Assembly: GCF_964340395.1 (NCBI RefSeq)
Contig: NW_027554293.1
Location: 16,001 to 80,000 of the forward strand
Direction: 5' to 3'
Source: Glandiceps talaboti
Taxonomy: Eukaryota; Hemichordata; Enteropneusta; Spengelidae
Length of the DNA: 64,000 nt
Shown here one piece after another: positions 56,539 to 61,600 of this stretch. Positions within the stretch are counted from its first letter, which is position 1. Each line of letters opens with the position of its first letter. A program made the translations under genes and the position numbers. Under the pieces are notes generated by a model, which saw only the letters and a program-made list of their open reading frames with translations, made no database searches and was not told where the DNA came from.

Positions 56539-57729
56539 TACACAGACTTTTCATCCCTAAAATATAACATTCTTTACGGAAGGTGAAGAGATAATGTTAG
56601 ACAAATATCAACATGAAAACCTAACCACTAATACTTTAACCATTACAAGATTGCCTATGGAACTAAAGGTAGGTTCTTTTAGCGGCTGTAACTAAAATAT
56701 TGACATGAATTCTGGCACATCTGGCAAAAAACTATAACAAAGGTTTTTAGTATATAACACTACATAACTCAGTTTTCTTCATTGTTGATCTGCTTACATA
56801 ACACTCATGAATGGTTAAAGAAGCAAAAACAGTGATGGACCTTTCAGTCTAGTATAGCATTTTCTAAGACATCACACATATTTCATTTTAATTATCTACC
56901 TTGGATTCTACTAAGACTTTGTAATATTGTCAACTTGTCTATACCAAACCATTTTCAATACACTGAGATTTCTCATAGATTTCATATAATATAAACTTAG
57001 TCTTTCACGACCAATCTTCTCACAGAAAATGTGAAGCCAATTTTGCCTGTACAAGTTTCTTTTAAAATAACAAAGAATGTTCATTTATGTCTTTATGAGA
57101 GTGATAGTACCATTTGACATGTTGGGAGAATTTTACCTTGTATGAAGGATCAATTTTATTGTCTACATATTTCCAGAAGTAAACTAACTGACTTTTATCA
57201 GGACTTGGTGTTTGAAATCTCTGAACAAAACAAGGGTGTCAAATCTACTTACAGTATCTCTACGTTCTGAGACATCTTCTGCAGCATAATGTTCACTTTC
57301 TACAAGTTTAACGGCAAAGTCAACATGTGCCTGTAGAATAAAAACAAAAGAATTTACTATATCTGCCACAGGGTATTTGTACCAATTATGCTAAGCATAC
57401 ATTTTGCACACTGGAAGTATACATCCAATAATTCTTTTATTATTTTTACACATCATGACAAATTTACTTAGTCATATTCATCATGCAATAAATAATTACC
57501 ATGATATATTACATTGTCTTTGAGTATGTAATCTTTGATTTCATTTCTATATTCAAAGTTTTGAATCCAATATTTCCATCCGTATGAAAAGCAATAAAAT
57601 TGAACTATTTTCACTCACACTGATCTCTTCTTCTTGTGCTGCAAGTGATTTTTTAAAGTCTTCATGTTTCTTAATCAAAGCTTCCACACTGTCCAAGGAG
57701 TCTCCAAGATCTTCATTGGCTAAGAAAGC
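20650..57729 (-). CDS. SPTAN1-like: Alpha-spectrin-like gene locus (multi-exon, partial paralogue)
   Basis: Alpha-spectrin forms antiparallel heterodimers with beta-spectrin in the actin membrane skeleton. It is built from about 20 triple-helical repeats of 106 residues, with an SH3 domain between repeats 9 and 10. Here the ordered exons match repeat 5 (part), repeat 9, SH3a, SH3b and repeat 10, all with GT-AG sites and fitting phases. Repeats 6-8, the N-terminal repeats and everything after repeat 10 are absent from the window. Between SH3a and SH3b lie tandem extra copies of SH3a, R11 and repeat-10 exons. Both SH3 halves lack key binding residues. Open frames and intact splice sites argue against a long-dead pseudogene; the missing repeats argue against a normal spectrin. 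A diverged partial paralogue or recent segmental duplicate fits best. The coding status is unproven. Confidence 0.65.
21221..21372 (-). CDS. SPTAN1-like: Alpha-spectrin-like exon: second half of SH3 domain (SH3b)
   Basis: Acceptor GGTGATAG and donor CA|GTAAGT; 152 nt, phase 0 in, phase 2 out. It reads '[20 protein letters not shown]', matching the n-Src loop to C-terminus of the alpha-spectrin SH3, then '[20 protein letters not shown]' and an RQRQRQ run from a (TCTGTC)n-like expansion. It is the only SH3b exon in the window, against eleven SH3a exons. The first Trp of the WW pair is Gln, and the Tyr of the 'VPAAYV' segment is missing together with neighbouring residues. The vertebrate 20-residue alternative exon between SH3 and repeat 10 was not seen, and phase allows direct splicing to 20845. 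Confidence 0.8.
21373..22138. other. Intron DNA, nothing recognised
   Basis: AT-rich sequence between SH3b and a LINE RT fragment. No further exon, TIR or tandem repeat was seen. Confidence 0.5.
22139..22372 (+). pseudogene. Non-LTR retrotransposon relic: RT palm fragment
   Basis: The plus strand reads '[20 protein letters not shown]' with '[11 protein letters not shown]', then after a frameshift '[20 protein letters not shown]' and '[12 protein letters not shown]'. These are RT motif A (F/YDxVDR) and the QGDxLSPxLFxxYL box. The fragment ends at about 22372, exactly where array-type spectrin sequence begins. The LINE linker pieces inside the array have the same orientation and could be from the same family. 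It is inactive. Confidence 0.8.
22395..22701 (-). CDS. SPTAN1-like: Array exon: spectrin repeat 10, copy 1
   Basis: 307 nt, acceptor TGTTTAG, donor CAG|GTTAGC, phase 2 in and phase 0 out, 102 residues. It covers '[20 protein letters not shown]', '[20 protein letters not shown]', '[20 protein letters not shown]' and '[11 protein letters not shown]'. These match human alpha-spectrin repeat 10 (conserved W in 'LLVW', 'QKKF..F.KDL.AN', 'EEVQAV'). This leftmost copy differs from the others by H for R in 'KQHCL' and by R for T in the opening 'YTH'. The sequence to its left changes abruptly to the RT fragment. Confidence 0.75.
22965..23056 (-). CDS. SPTAN1-like: Array exon: R11-like helix exon, copy 1
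   Basis: 92 nt, acceptor ATATACAG, donor AG|GTGAGA, phase 0 in and phase 2 out. It reads '[20 protein letters not shown]' then '[11 protein letters not shown]', matching the alpha-spectrin repeat 10/11 boundary ('LNERW..L...AEE...LGSAHEVQRFHR'). In the canonical protein this comes after repeat 10. In the array it lies before a repeat-10 exon on the coding strand, so the module order is permuted. Its AG end joins the A that opens repeat 10 to make Arg. Confidence 0.75.
23261..23401 (-). CDS. SPTAN1-like: Array exon: first half of SH3 (SH3a), copy 1
   Basis: 141 nt, phase 0 at both ends, acceptor TATGGTACAG, donor AAG|GTAATG, 47 residues. It reads '[20 protein letters not shown]' and then '[20 protein letters not shown]' 'LINSANK'. 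It matches alpha-spectrin from just after 'SCR' to the n-Src loop ([24 protein letters not shown] region in family terms). The first Tyr of ALYDY is Asn. The exon stops exactly where SH3b begins with Asp, as in the vertebrate gene structure. Confidence 0.85.
23828..24808 (+). mobile_element. Type Y insert 1: LINE endonuclease/linker piece, TATG microsatellite, repeat B 3' end
   Basis: 23828-24040 reads '[19 protein letters not shown]', the end of a LINE endonuclease domain. 24150-24400 reads '[20 protein letters not shown]' and '[16 protein letters not shown]', the linker before the RT, with frameshifts. It then runs into (TATG)n at about 24400-24555, broken by a 'TATAATTGTTTATGTG' segment, and into the last 240 bp of repeat B with its CA/CG tract. 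The insert replaces the R11 and repeat-10 exons of the other intervals. The composite is repeated in four array positions. Confidence 0.75.
24900..25040 (-). CDS. SPTAN1-like: Array exon: SH3a, copy 2 (EESPCEAS variant)
   Basis: Intact 141-nt exon with the same splice sites as copy 1. Sequence variant 'QQEEPIGND' ... '[20 protein letters not shown]'. This variant always lies on the left (+) side of a repeat-10 exon and to the right of a type Y insert. Confidence 0.8.
25670..25976 (-). CDS. SPTAN1-like: Array exon: spectrin repeat 10, copy 2
   Basis: 307 nt, intact frame and splice sites, '[19 protein letters not shown]' variant with 'AANKATL'. The protein is identical to copies 4 and 5. The donor-side codon context is CTGAAT rather than the CTGGAT of copy 1. 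Confidence 0.75.
26238..26329 (-). CDS. SPTAN1-like: Array exon: R11-like, copy 2
   Basis: 92 nt, identical in sequence to copy 1, with both splice sites kept. Confidence 0.75.
26538..26678 (-). CDS. SPTAN1-like: Array exon: SH3a, copy 3 (KSPRKVSI variant)
   Basis: Intact exon. Variant '[20 protein letters not shown]', shared only with the copy at 34718. Splice sites are unchanged. It lies between two type X intervals. Confidence 0.8.
27303..27612 (-). CDS. SPTAN1-like: Array exon: spectrin repeat 10, copy 3 (one extra codon)
   Basis: 310 nt. Compared with copy 2 it has 'ANKRKQRC', 'EAFTVSS' for 'EAITVSS' and an extra Asn codon ('AANNKATL'), a 3-bp indel that keeps the frame. Splice sites are intact. 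Confidence 0.75.
27876..27967 (-). CDS. SPTAN1-like: Array exon: R11-like, copy 3
   Basis: 92 nt, intact. One substitution gives 'LGNAHDVH' instead of 'LGSAHDVH'. Confidence 0.75.
28172..28312 (-). CDS. SPTAN1-like: Array exon: SH3a, copy 4
   Basis: Identical protein to copy 1 ('[19 protein letters not shown]'). It starts the second Y interval. Confidence 0.8.
28739..29717 (+). mobile_element. Type Y insert 2
   Basis: Near-identical to insert 1 (same LINE endonuclease end and linker, same repeat B end). The TATG tract (about 29311-29460) differs slightly in length. Confidence 0.75.
29809..29949 (-). CDS. SPTAN1-like: Array exon: SH3a, copy 5 (EESPCEAS variant)
   Basis: Identical protein to copy 2, with intact splice sites. 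Confidence 0.8.
30579..30885 (-). CDS. SPTAN1-like: Array exon: spectrin repeat 10, copy 4
   Basis: Identical protein to copy 2 (102 residues), with intact splice sites. Confidence 0.75.
31147..31238 (-). CDS. SPTAN1-like: Array exon: R11-like, copy 4
   Basis: 92 nt, exon identical to copy 1. The intron just beyond the donor reads GAAAGAACTC where the copy 1 intron has GAAATAACTC. Confidence 0.75.
31443..31583 (-). CDS. SPTAN1-like: Array exon: SH3a, copy 6
   Basis: Identical protein to copies 1 and 4, with intact splice sites. Confidence 0.8.
32010..32989 (+). mobile_element. Type Y insert 3
   Basis: Near-identical to inserts 1 and 2. The TATG tract runs at about 32582-32736. Confidence 0.75.
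33080..33220 (-). CDS. SPTAN1-like: Array exon: SH3a, copy 7 (EESPCEAS variant)
   Basis: Identical protein to copies 2 and 5, with intact splice sites. Confidence 0.8.
33850..34156 (-). CDS. SPTAN1-like: Array exon: spectrin repeat 10, copy 5
   Basis: Identical protein to copies 2 and 4, with intact splice sites. Confidence 0.75.
34418..34509 (-). CDS. SPTAN1-like: Array exon: R11-like, copy 5
   Basis: 92 nt, same exon sequence as copy 1. It shares the intronic G/T difference of copy 4, which links those two intervals by descent. Confidence 0.75.
34718..34858 (-). CDS. SPTAN1-like: Array exon: SH3a, copy 8 (KSPRKVSI variant)
   Basis: Identical protein to copy 3, 8180 bp away, with intact splice sites. 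Confidence 0.8.
35483..35792 (-). CDS. SPTAN1-like: Array exon: spectrin repeat 10, copy 6 (one extra codon)
   Basis: 310 nt. It shares 'EAFTVSS' and the extra Asn codon with copy 3, but has 'ANNRKQRC' at the start, so the two copies have begun to differ. Confidence 0.75.
36053..36144 (-). CDS. SPTAN1-like: Array exon: R11-like, copy 6
   Basis: 92 nt, identical to copy 1. It is the copy nearest the upstream end of the array on the coding strand. Confidence 0.75.
36350..36490 (-). CDS. SPTAN1-like: Array exon: SH3a, copy 9 (mixed variant)
   Basis: 141 nt, reads '[19 protein letters not shown]', a combination of the copy 1 start with the copy 3 end. The acceptor is GTATAG instead of GTACAG, still a valid AG. 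Confidence 0.8.
36914..38075 (+). mobile_element. Type Y' insert 4, with (TACG)n expansion
   Basis: Same LINE endonuclease/linker as inserts 1-3, but more diverged ('LAPSEHL', an extra T creating a frameshift near 37399). The TATG microsatellite (about 37484-37823) is longer and contains palindromic (TACG)n blocks at about 37530-37550, 37574-37600 and 37630-37655. It ends in the repeat B 3' part (about 37842-38075). Confidence 0.75.
38161..38301 (-). CDS. SPTAN1-like: SH3a exon adjacent to the upstream spectrin exons, copy 10
   Basis: 141 nt, '[20 protein letters not shown]' variant, phase 0 both sides. It is the first SH3a after the repeat 9 exon (38575-38667), and joining gives '[16 protein letters not shown]', which matches alpha-spectrin 'QSCRQQVAP'. 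It is therefore in the canonical position; the nine further copies lie downstream in the same intron. Confidence 0.85.
38575..38667 (-). CDS. SPTAN1-like: Alpha-spectrin-like exon: repeat 9, C-terminal part
   Basis: 93 nt, acceptor TTTGACAG, donor AGA|GTAAGT, phase 0/0. It reads '[20 protein letters not shown]' '[11 protein letters not shown]', a close match to alpha-spectrin repeat 9 before the SH3 ('ALLKKHEALMSDL.AY...I.ALR.QA.SCR'). Confidence 0.85.
38668..39222. other. Intron DNA, nothing recognised
   Basis: Unique AT-rich sequence between the repeat 9 exon and a long-TIR element. No exon or repeat was seen. Confidence 0.5.
39223..41754. mobile_element. Long-TIR element in a spectrin intron (2.5 kb)
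   Basis: The left arm beginning AATTACAGTCATCGCAGTAA (39223) and the complement of the right arm ending at 41754 match for about 100 bp, through 'TTTCCCG(G/C)ACAGCAAC', 'GATGTTGCCAGCTAATTA' and 'GACAATTACC(A/G)AGACAC'. No transposase frame is recognised inside (39943-40369 on + and 40692-40919 on - are unremarkable). No clear target duplication is visible. The right end is 18 bp from the donor of the repeat 9 exon. Confidence 0.7.
41773..41922 (-). CDS. SPTAN1-like: Alpha-spectrin-like exon: repeat 9, N-terminal part
   Basis: 150 nt, acceptor TTGTTGTAG, donor AAA|GTAAGA, phase 0/0. It reads '[20 protein letters not shown]' '[20 protein letters not shown]' '[10 protein letters not shown]'. 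It matches alpha-spectrin repeat 9 ('QRRQDLEDSLQAQQYFADANEAESWM', 'DYGKDE') including the conserved Trp. It splices in frame to 38667. The short segment that normally precedes it (helix C of repeat 8 into helix A) was not found. Confidence 0.85.
41923..42592. other. Intron DNA, nothing recognised
   Basis: AT-rich, no exon seen. It ends at a fragment of repeat A. Confidence 0.5.
42593..42697 (+). repeat. Dispersed repeat A, 5' fragment (copy A2)
   Basis: Starts CAAGTCATTCAGAATGACAT after AAA and runs through 'ACTGGCAGTTTATGTTGTCA' and 'GATATCACTATTCTGATCAC'. It is then cut off at the LINE target site. The continuation is not recognisable beyond the LINE. Confidence 0.65.
42714..45315 (-). mobile_element. 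L1/Tx1-like non-LTR retrotransposon, 5' truncated, inactive
   Basis: Minus-strand translation in order: '[20 protein letters not shown]' (45177), '[12 protein letters not shown]', '[20 protein letters not shown]', '[20 protein letters not shown]' (RT motif A), '[20 protein letters not shown]' (motif B), 'ESAFADD' (motif C, near 44450). The C-terminal domain (43380-42778) has '[20 protein letters not shown]' and a C-x2-C-x8-H-x4-C knuckle ([18 protein letters not shown]). Frameshifts split it into at least five frames. The tail is A-rich (complement of 42713-42731). A 16-bp target duplication, ACACAACRTCAAYACT with two mismatches, lies at 42698-42713 and 45316-45331. The endonuclease is absent. 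Confidence 0.85.
45332..45794. other. Intron DNA with three GGGAACCCCGGTA motifs
   Basis: The motif GGAACCCCGGTA occurs at about 45431, 45504 and 45529 within 110 bp. No exon seen. Confidence 0.5.
45795..46396 (+). repeat. Dispersed repeat B, copy B4 (5' truncated)
   Basis: Three roughly 150-bp units ('TTTGCATATCACTGATGGGA', 'AAATTTCAGTCCAATCTGTT'), the 'CAACTAGACACCCAAGGTAA' segment, a (CAGA)n tract and 'CATGCCTATAGCACTACTAT'. The 5' 'GGCTGTTGCTATGG' modules are missing. Confidence 0.65.
46397..47687. other. Intron DNA, no exon recognised
   Basis: Contains a short inverted match, TATCATATGCCTATGCCCA at about 46530 and its complement near 47216-47236, which could mark a small decayed element. 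No spectrin exon (repeats 6-8) found. Confidence 0.45.
47688..47780 (+). repeat. Dispersed repeat B, 5' fragment
   Basis: 'GGCACTGTAGGACAACTGTT' then 'GCATACATTTTTTTTGAATG' and 'TTTGTCTACTAATC', matching the start of other B copies. Truncated at about 47780. Confidence 0.55.
47958..49661. mobile_element. hAT-like non-autonomous transposon containing a nested repeat A
   Basis: TIRs CAGGGGTGAACAAATC (47958-47973) and its complement (49646-49661) match over 16 bp. The flanks are ATATTCC at 47951-47957 and 49662-49668 (7 bp, extendable to 8 if the first C is counted as target). CAGGGGTG ends and a 7-8 bp duplication fit hAT. No transposase frame. A complete repeat A copy (48417-49220) sits inside. 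Upstream at 47840-47935 is a small 'ACATGACCCTCCC' minisatellite. Confidence 0.7.
48417..49220 (+). repeat. Dispersed repeat A, complete copy (A3)
   Basis: Starts CAAGTCATTGAAAATGACAT after a run of A. It has about four tandem units of the 151-bp module ('GAGTTATGGCTTTGGACATG', 'ATGGCTGCCAGGCAGCCATA', 'AATACCAACTTTGAATGAGA'), then 'CCAAGTTTGAAAAAAATCGG', a (GGAC)n tract and the terminal AGTCCCCG...CGGGGACT palindrome. It is nested in the hAT-like element. The longer open frames here are products of the 151-bp period. Confidence 0.8.
49737..49783. repeat. (CCA)n microsatellite
   Basis: CACTACCACCACCATCACTA followed by a pure (CCA)n run. It is responsible for Pro- or Thr-rich short frames that are not genes. 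Confidence 0.85.
49925..51197 (+). repeat. Dispersed repeat B, complete copy (B5)
   Basis: Four to five tandem 85-110 bp 'TTTGGCTGTTGCTATGGGCG' modules, then the roughly 150-bp 'TTTGCATATCACTCATGG' units, the 'CCCAACTAGACATGCAAGG' segment, and a (CA)/(CGCA)n tract at about 51007-51110. It ends 'TATCAGTTCAGTTGTGCTAA'. Its 3' end runs into spectrin intron sequence at the same point as the short B fragments in the type Y inserts. Confidence 0.75.
51198..51694 (-). repeat. Dispersed duplicate of the SH3a exon region at 38.08-38.57 kb
   Basis: Matches 38076-38568 in order ('GAAACGATAAAATGGAATGG', exon, 'GTTTGTTCATCTACTACAAT', 'AAGCTCAGAATGGTATACAT', 'GCTGTCATCTAGTCTCAATA'). Identity stops after CTCAATAG, which at 38568 is the last base before the donor signal of the repeat 9 exon. 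It is followed by another repeat-B-like end (about 51698-51740). Confidence 0.85.
51288..51428 (-). CDS. SPTAN1-like: SH3a exon, ectopic copy 11
   Basis: 141 nt, open, with intact acceptor GTACAG and donor AAG|GTAATG. Variant '[20 protein letters not shown]'. It lies between the repeat 5 exons (57.3 kb) and the repeat 9 exon (41.9 kb) in the gene's orientation. Splicing of 57253 to 51428 to 41922 would be in frame and would put an SH3 half before repeat 9. Whether it is used is unknown. Confidence 0.7.
51959..53105 (+). repeat. Dispersed repeat A, complete copy (A4)
   Basis: About five 151-bp tandem units (starts near 52221, 52372, 52523, 52674, 52825), a long (GGAC)n tract (about 52989-53060) and the 3' palindrome ending GGGGACT(AA). 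Comparison with the uninterrupted right arm shows that at most AA was duplicated on insertion. Confidence 0.85.
53225..54618. mobile_element. Non-autonomous element sharing its core with the Harbinger-like element at 12 kb
   Basis: The ends are inverted: GAACGCGTAGGCGTTCCCTG with 'TAGTAGGCTT' on the left, and the complement of 'AAGCCTACTGCAG' with 'AACGCGTAGGCGTTC' on the right. About 53530-54085 is homologous to 12690-13270 ('AAAAAACGTCATTTAC', 'GATTTCTCAACTCAAC', 'TTAGGAATGTTACTGTACTG', 'CTTCCACAACCCGGAAATT'). Both copies have a plus-strand frame ending 'PGLLQYYV' (53907-54260 and 13116-13316). No transposase is recognised. A minisatellite of 'TTCCAGGGTTTTCCAG' lies at about 54368-54440 and a G-run at about 54641-54653. 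Confidence 0.6.
55089..56284 (+). repeat. Dispersed repeat A, complete copy (A5)
   Basis: Begins directly at the outer edge of the right palindrome arm (after AAGCTAAA). About five to six 151-bp units, a short (GGAC)n tract and the terminal palindrome ending 'GCGGGAACT(AA)'. Confidence 0.85.
56285..57252. other. Intron DNA with (CA)n
   Basis: Contains an imperfect (CA)n/(CAAA)n tract at about 56476-56538. No spectrin exon was recognised between the two repeat 5 exons and the repeat A copy. Confidence 0.5.
57253..57330 (-). CDS. SPTAN1-like: Alpha-spectrin-like exon: repeat 5, C-terminal part
   Basis: 78 nt, acceptor ATTCTACAG, donor ACT|GTAAGT, phase 0/0. It reads '[20 protein letters not shown]' 'SERRDT', matching alpha-spectrin 'ALDEFATKLIQNNHYAMEDV' with 'TRRDAL'. 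The next spectrin exon downstream in the window is repeat 9 at 41922 (or SH3a copy 11 at 51428), and both joins keep the frame. Confidence 0.8.
57619..57729 (-). CDS. SPTAN1-like: Alpha-spectrin-like exon: repeat 5, middle part
   Basis: 111 nt, acceptor TTTTTTGCAG, donor AGT|GTGAGT, phase 0/0. It reads '[20 protein letters not shown]' '[17 protein letters not shown]'. It is very close to alpha-spectrin '[20 protein letters not shown]' 'KHEDFEKSLSAQEEKI', the best conserved exon in the window. The exon edges match the vertebrate gene. The intron to 57330 is only 288 bp. Confidence 0.88.
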
Positions 57730-58103
57730 CTGCAAAAAACAATAGTTGTGATCATCAATTCTTTTTTATTTCTGTAGTAATATGTAATAATTATGTAATA
57801 TGTAGTAAAAGTTATATGAGGACCAAAACTAATGTTTGTGTATAATTCTTATCTTCAATAGTACTTGTAAACATGATTTACAAGGAATTGGCAATATGTA
57901 AATACTACAAATGTGTCTGTGATAGGCAGGAATTGGACTGATGTTGATAATTGACCCTGAAGGTCATGGCCAAGAGTCAAGGTCTCAAATGATAGCTTGC
58001 ATGATAAAATGAGTATTGCGAATGGACATATAGATGGAGCCCATTTGTATCTAGTTTCCTCCTTCAAGGGACTAATGAATGAATGAAGTCATTTATTAGT
58101 TAC
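57730..58103. other. Intron DNA with a diverged AAGGTCA repeat
   Basis: 57950-58060 resembles the repeat at 7950-8050 and 9780-9900 ('TTGACCCTGAAGGTCATGGC', 'GAATGGACATATAGATGGAG'). No exon seen. Confidence 0.45.
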
Positions 58104-58153
58104 CTTTTTCTCCAGTATTTCATGGATCGTGATCATCTCTATCATTTCGACTT
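58104..58153 (-). CDS. Possible small exon upstream of the repeat 5 exons
   Basis: 50 nt between a good acceptor (poly-T, ACAG) and donor AAG|GTAACT. In the frame fitting the next exon it reads 'VEMIEMITIHEILEKK'. It has no convincing spectrin match, although 'EKK|AFL' could replace the 'SKQE|AFL' junction. It could be chance. Confidence 0.2.
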
Positions 58154-58245
58154 CTGTAAAAAAAATATAACATTCACCATTATACACATCATATACTATC
58201 ATGTAGCCCAAGTCTAGTTCCACCCAAGTGTCAGTGTATAGCCCT

Positions 58246-58800
58246 CACTGGCGAGACTATAGTCTTGCTGCTAGACGTTCGGGCTTTCTTTCGATGCTAT
58301 AACTATAAGCGAACGAAGTTCGCATGTGAGGGCTTGCCCGAACAGTCTAGCGAATGTCATTTTCAGACCGGACATTCCATTGAGATTACGATAAGCGGTG
58401 GGTTGGGCCATATATGCATATATATATATATTTTAATATATTCAATCTCTGCATGCAGGTGTTGACAAACACATTTATGTCATTACTATGTCTTATCAGT
58501 TTATGGTAATTGTGTTTGATGAGTGTGTAGACGTTGTCATTCACACATTTTAGTTAACGCATTGGTGGTTATTTTTACAAGCCCCTCCTTAAGATGAATA
58601 TGCATGAAAATTTAGCTATTGTCCTCTGTTTGTGCTTGTCGCTAATACGGTTCTCTGATTGGCAGTTATTTATATCCTGATGACATTTGCTAGACCTCGG
58701 ATGTTCCATCCTCGATAGCGTTGTTCGGCTGTGTGTCATATTTTATCGGAAGAACATCCGAGGGCTAGCTGATAGACTAGCGAGACTACAGCCACCACAG
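58246..58800. mobile_element. Possible small TIR element with two hairpins
   Basis: Hairpin 1: CTAGACGTTCGGGC (58271-58284) pairs with GCCCGAACAGTCTAG (58336-58350) and encloses GCGAAC/GTTCGC (58309-58323). Hairpin 2: CCTCGGATGTTC (58695-58706) pairs with GAACATCCGAGG (58752-58763). The outer ends 'GACTATAGTCTTGCT' and the complement of 'AGCGAGACTACAG' are loosely inverted. It could be a MITE; the assignment is weak. Confidence 0.4.
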
Positions 58801-59348
58801 TGTACAATAGGATTAACATCATCTCACTATTGTCCTTATGGCAAGCAGTGCACATCAGTGTGTCAATTTAGTCTTGTTATTTTTGTATTTTTTTGTGAGA
58901 CAGTTGTGCTATTGTAAGACTATTTGAAGTAGTTCACAAACAAGCTGCATCAAAATCTTGTTTACTTGTCATGACAATAATTTTAAGTTGATTCTACATT
59001 TTAAATTGAAAGGTACTCTTGTACTGAATTTATGATACTCTTGTCGGTACATCTACATTGTTATATATAGGCATAAAAAAATTAATTGTTTAGTTCTGGT
59101 TACTTGACCCCACCAACATTTTTTTTACGTATTCAAGAAAAAAATAATACAATCGCAAAAAATTGTGAAGTCTCACAAGAAACAGTAGATGTGGAAATTG
59201 ACATCAACTTAAAAAGACTATATAAAACTGGTCTTCCAATCTGTAATGGTTGTATATCTGATAGGAAGAAATCAATAACACAGAGACCATTTGGAAAAAC
59301 TGAACTAGACACTCACACATGAAAACAAATATGATAAAATAAAATAAA
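58801..59348. other. No gene recognised
   Basis: AT-rich. The frame at 59086-59322 on + has no recognisable motif. Confidence 0.45.
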
Positions 59349-59393
59349 CAAGTTATTGAAAATGACATAGTCCCCACTATGTTTGGGTTTTAA

Positions 59394-61600
59394 CAGTTTC
59401 CTCTGGGTCAAAAAATTTACTAACCATGGCATTGGGCTAATTTGCCTCAAAATTTATTAGCCAAACCAGACTTTCAATTAGCCAAACTTTTGCAATAAAA
59501 ATGAACTTATATAAATAAAGACAATAGCGCAAACTTGTATGTTTTTACTGTTTATTTACATACATTTTTCATGTCATGTTGGCAAACGTACGGTTCTCAT
59601 CTTTGCTTCAAAGTTGTAGCGCCAGACATCTAGGTTTTAGTCAGTTCTCATTGTAACTATTTTCTAAATCTCAATGTGCAGTGTGACCTGTGAAATTTGA
59701 ATATGACCCATCGTATGCATAACGTTTCAGCAGTTTCATGTGCCCCATGACCATTTCCTGATGTGGAGAGCACGTCCTGGGTAGTTTAGAAACTACGCGA
59801 TATTATCATAACTTATCCACATGATTGGTTACGCACGGCCATTACGGCAAGGCATCTTCCCTCACGAGTGAAGCGATGATCAAATGGACCACATCGTTGG
59901 ACAGTCTCTCCTGAAAACTTCACTTAGATAAATTCAAACTGCCACGTCACCATTTCATTCTCACTAAAACTGATTTTTTTTCTTTTTGAGCTTCGTTACT
60001 AGATCGAACGTGAATTTACTGTTCACTACTGTTCACTACACCATTCTCTTCGTCTGAGGTGAACATGGTTTGCACATTATGTATCAGTTTTATCAGTGTT
60101 AACAGTTCTCCTCAGATCAGCGACACAAAATTTGGATTAAACACTTTTACAACTGTATCTCTGTCAAATTGAAAGTTTGCGCTGTCGTTCGTACTTCATG
60201 TCACGGAACTCAGTTTGATATGACATTTATTTACATTGCTGATGTAACAATTTTATGATTTGAGGAACGTACAATGTGTGCACTTCCTTCTAAATGTAAT
60301 ACAATGTAGTTTAAATTACGGATACAGTGTTCTCCACGAGGGGTTTTTGAGGGGCGCACCGCCCCTCTGTTTTCATGGACCGCCCCTCTGTTTACAGAAC
60401 CGCCCCTCTGTTTGCGTTCAGCGCCCCTTTGTTTTGGTGTGAACGTCTTCAAGAGATTCTATTCAATGCCGTTAATGAAGGAAGTGAACAGCGACACTGC
60501 GTCTATCATCATTTATGAACTTATTTATCGCCTTGATTATAACAATGGTAGCCGAAACAAAAACAGTAAATGTAGTACCGTCGTAAAGTAGAAGACGGTA
60601 CGTTGGTAGTTTCTATGGCCGGGTATATCAAGCCGGTAATTTCCAAGCCTTCCCGTATACGTAATACAGTACGCATACGATGTACGATGTCACGGCAATT
60701 TTCGTATTGTATCGATAAATACGAACAAAATCCTAAAATTTATACATGTTCTTTAGAAATAACTACTCCGGTACGGTTCCATGGTAAAATTTATGTCCTA
60801 AATGATCACGTTTGGATGTGAATCGCGATCGTAGTACCACGAGGTAGCTCCGATGTGGCAGCCATGTTTGTTACTGTACATTTGCACTGAACGTATTCGG
60901 TTATTCTTGGCCCAAATTCGTCACATTAAAAATGTACGTATTTCCGGCAAATTTGGATGAAAAATCATTTTCCATTCATGAAAATTAAAAGGATATCAAA
61001 TTTTAGAGAAATAAAGGAAAATGAATTGTTTTCAATTAATTTTTATGAATGACATGCACATTTACAAGGTGAAACCAACAACTCAAAACTAAGTGATAGT
61101 TAGCCTAGAGGTGCATACATGTACATCAACAATGCCATGTGTTGTCACTCCTGTGTGTAAAACATGCTTGCCAACATTACTATAACATCGTTTGTGTAAC
61201 TGTCAACCTCCTTCCTGAAATTTTTACATTGTGAATTATGTGAAAGGTTTGGAAATTGGTGATTACAATACATTTCAGTACATTTTAGTTTGCTGAATGA
61301 ATAAAATAGGAGTTTTGGATTTTGGAAACTTTTTTCACTTCCTAATATTATGATCTGGAAATATGCTAATGATATGCAAATAAATATGCAAATTAGGGCG
61401 CCCCTGTATTTTTCAAAATTGTGGAGAACCCTGGGATATTCCACGTTGTGACAAAGAAACCACAAGCATTACGCATAGATTTTCTGGTGCCCTATTCTAA
61501 ATTGGCTTCGCAAATTTGACTAATTGTATCAAAAATATTCTCGCCAAATGCTGATTTTATTCGCATTTTACGATTTTGCGAGTGGGCAGCGGAAACACTG
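59394..61600. mobile_element. hAT-like non-autonomous transposon inserted in repeat A
   Basis: The ends CAGTTTCCTCTGGG (59394) and the complement of the right end CAGTGTTTCCGCTG (61600) match the CAGTGTTTCC hAT-type TIR. They are flanked by GTTTTAAC (59387-59394) and GTATTAAC (61601-61608), an 8-bp duplication with one mismatch. Joining the sides restores the repeat A sequence. No transposase frame. It carries a further nested element. Confidence 0.65.
60325..61433. mobile_element. Nested element with CAGTGTTCTCCAC ends and a GCCCCTCTGTTT minisatellite
   Basis: Left CAGTGTTCTCCACGAGGGGT (60325) and the complement of the right end CAGGGTTCTCCACAATTTTG (61433) are inverted. They share 'GGGGCGC' further in. 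A 5-bp GGATA abuts both sides (60320-60324 and 61434-61438). At 60358-60430 the unit ACCGCCCCTCTGTTT is repeated four times with small changes. No transposase is recognised; the frame at 60603-60821 is unknown. Confidence 0.6.

Noticed and set aside
57115-57145. Possible extra spectrin exon reading 'NKIDPSYK'
   Set aside because: It resembles the 'YKDPSNL' motif only loosely and the acceptor is poor; too short to support.
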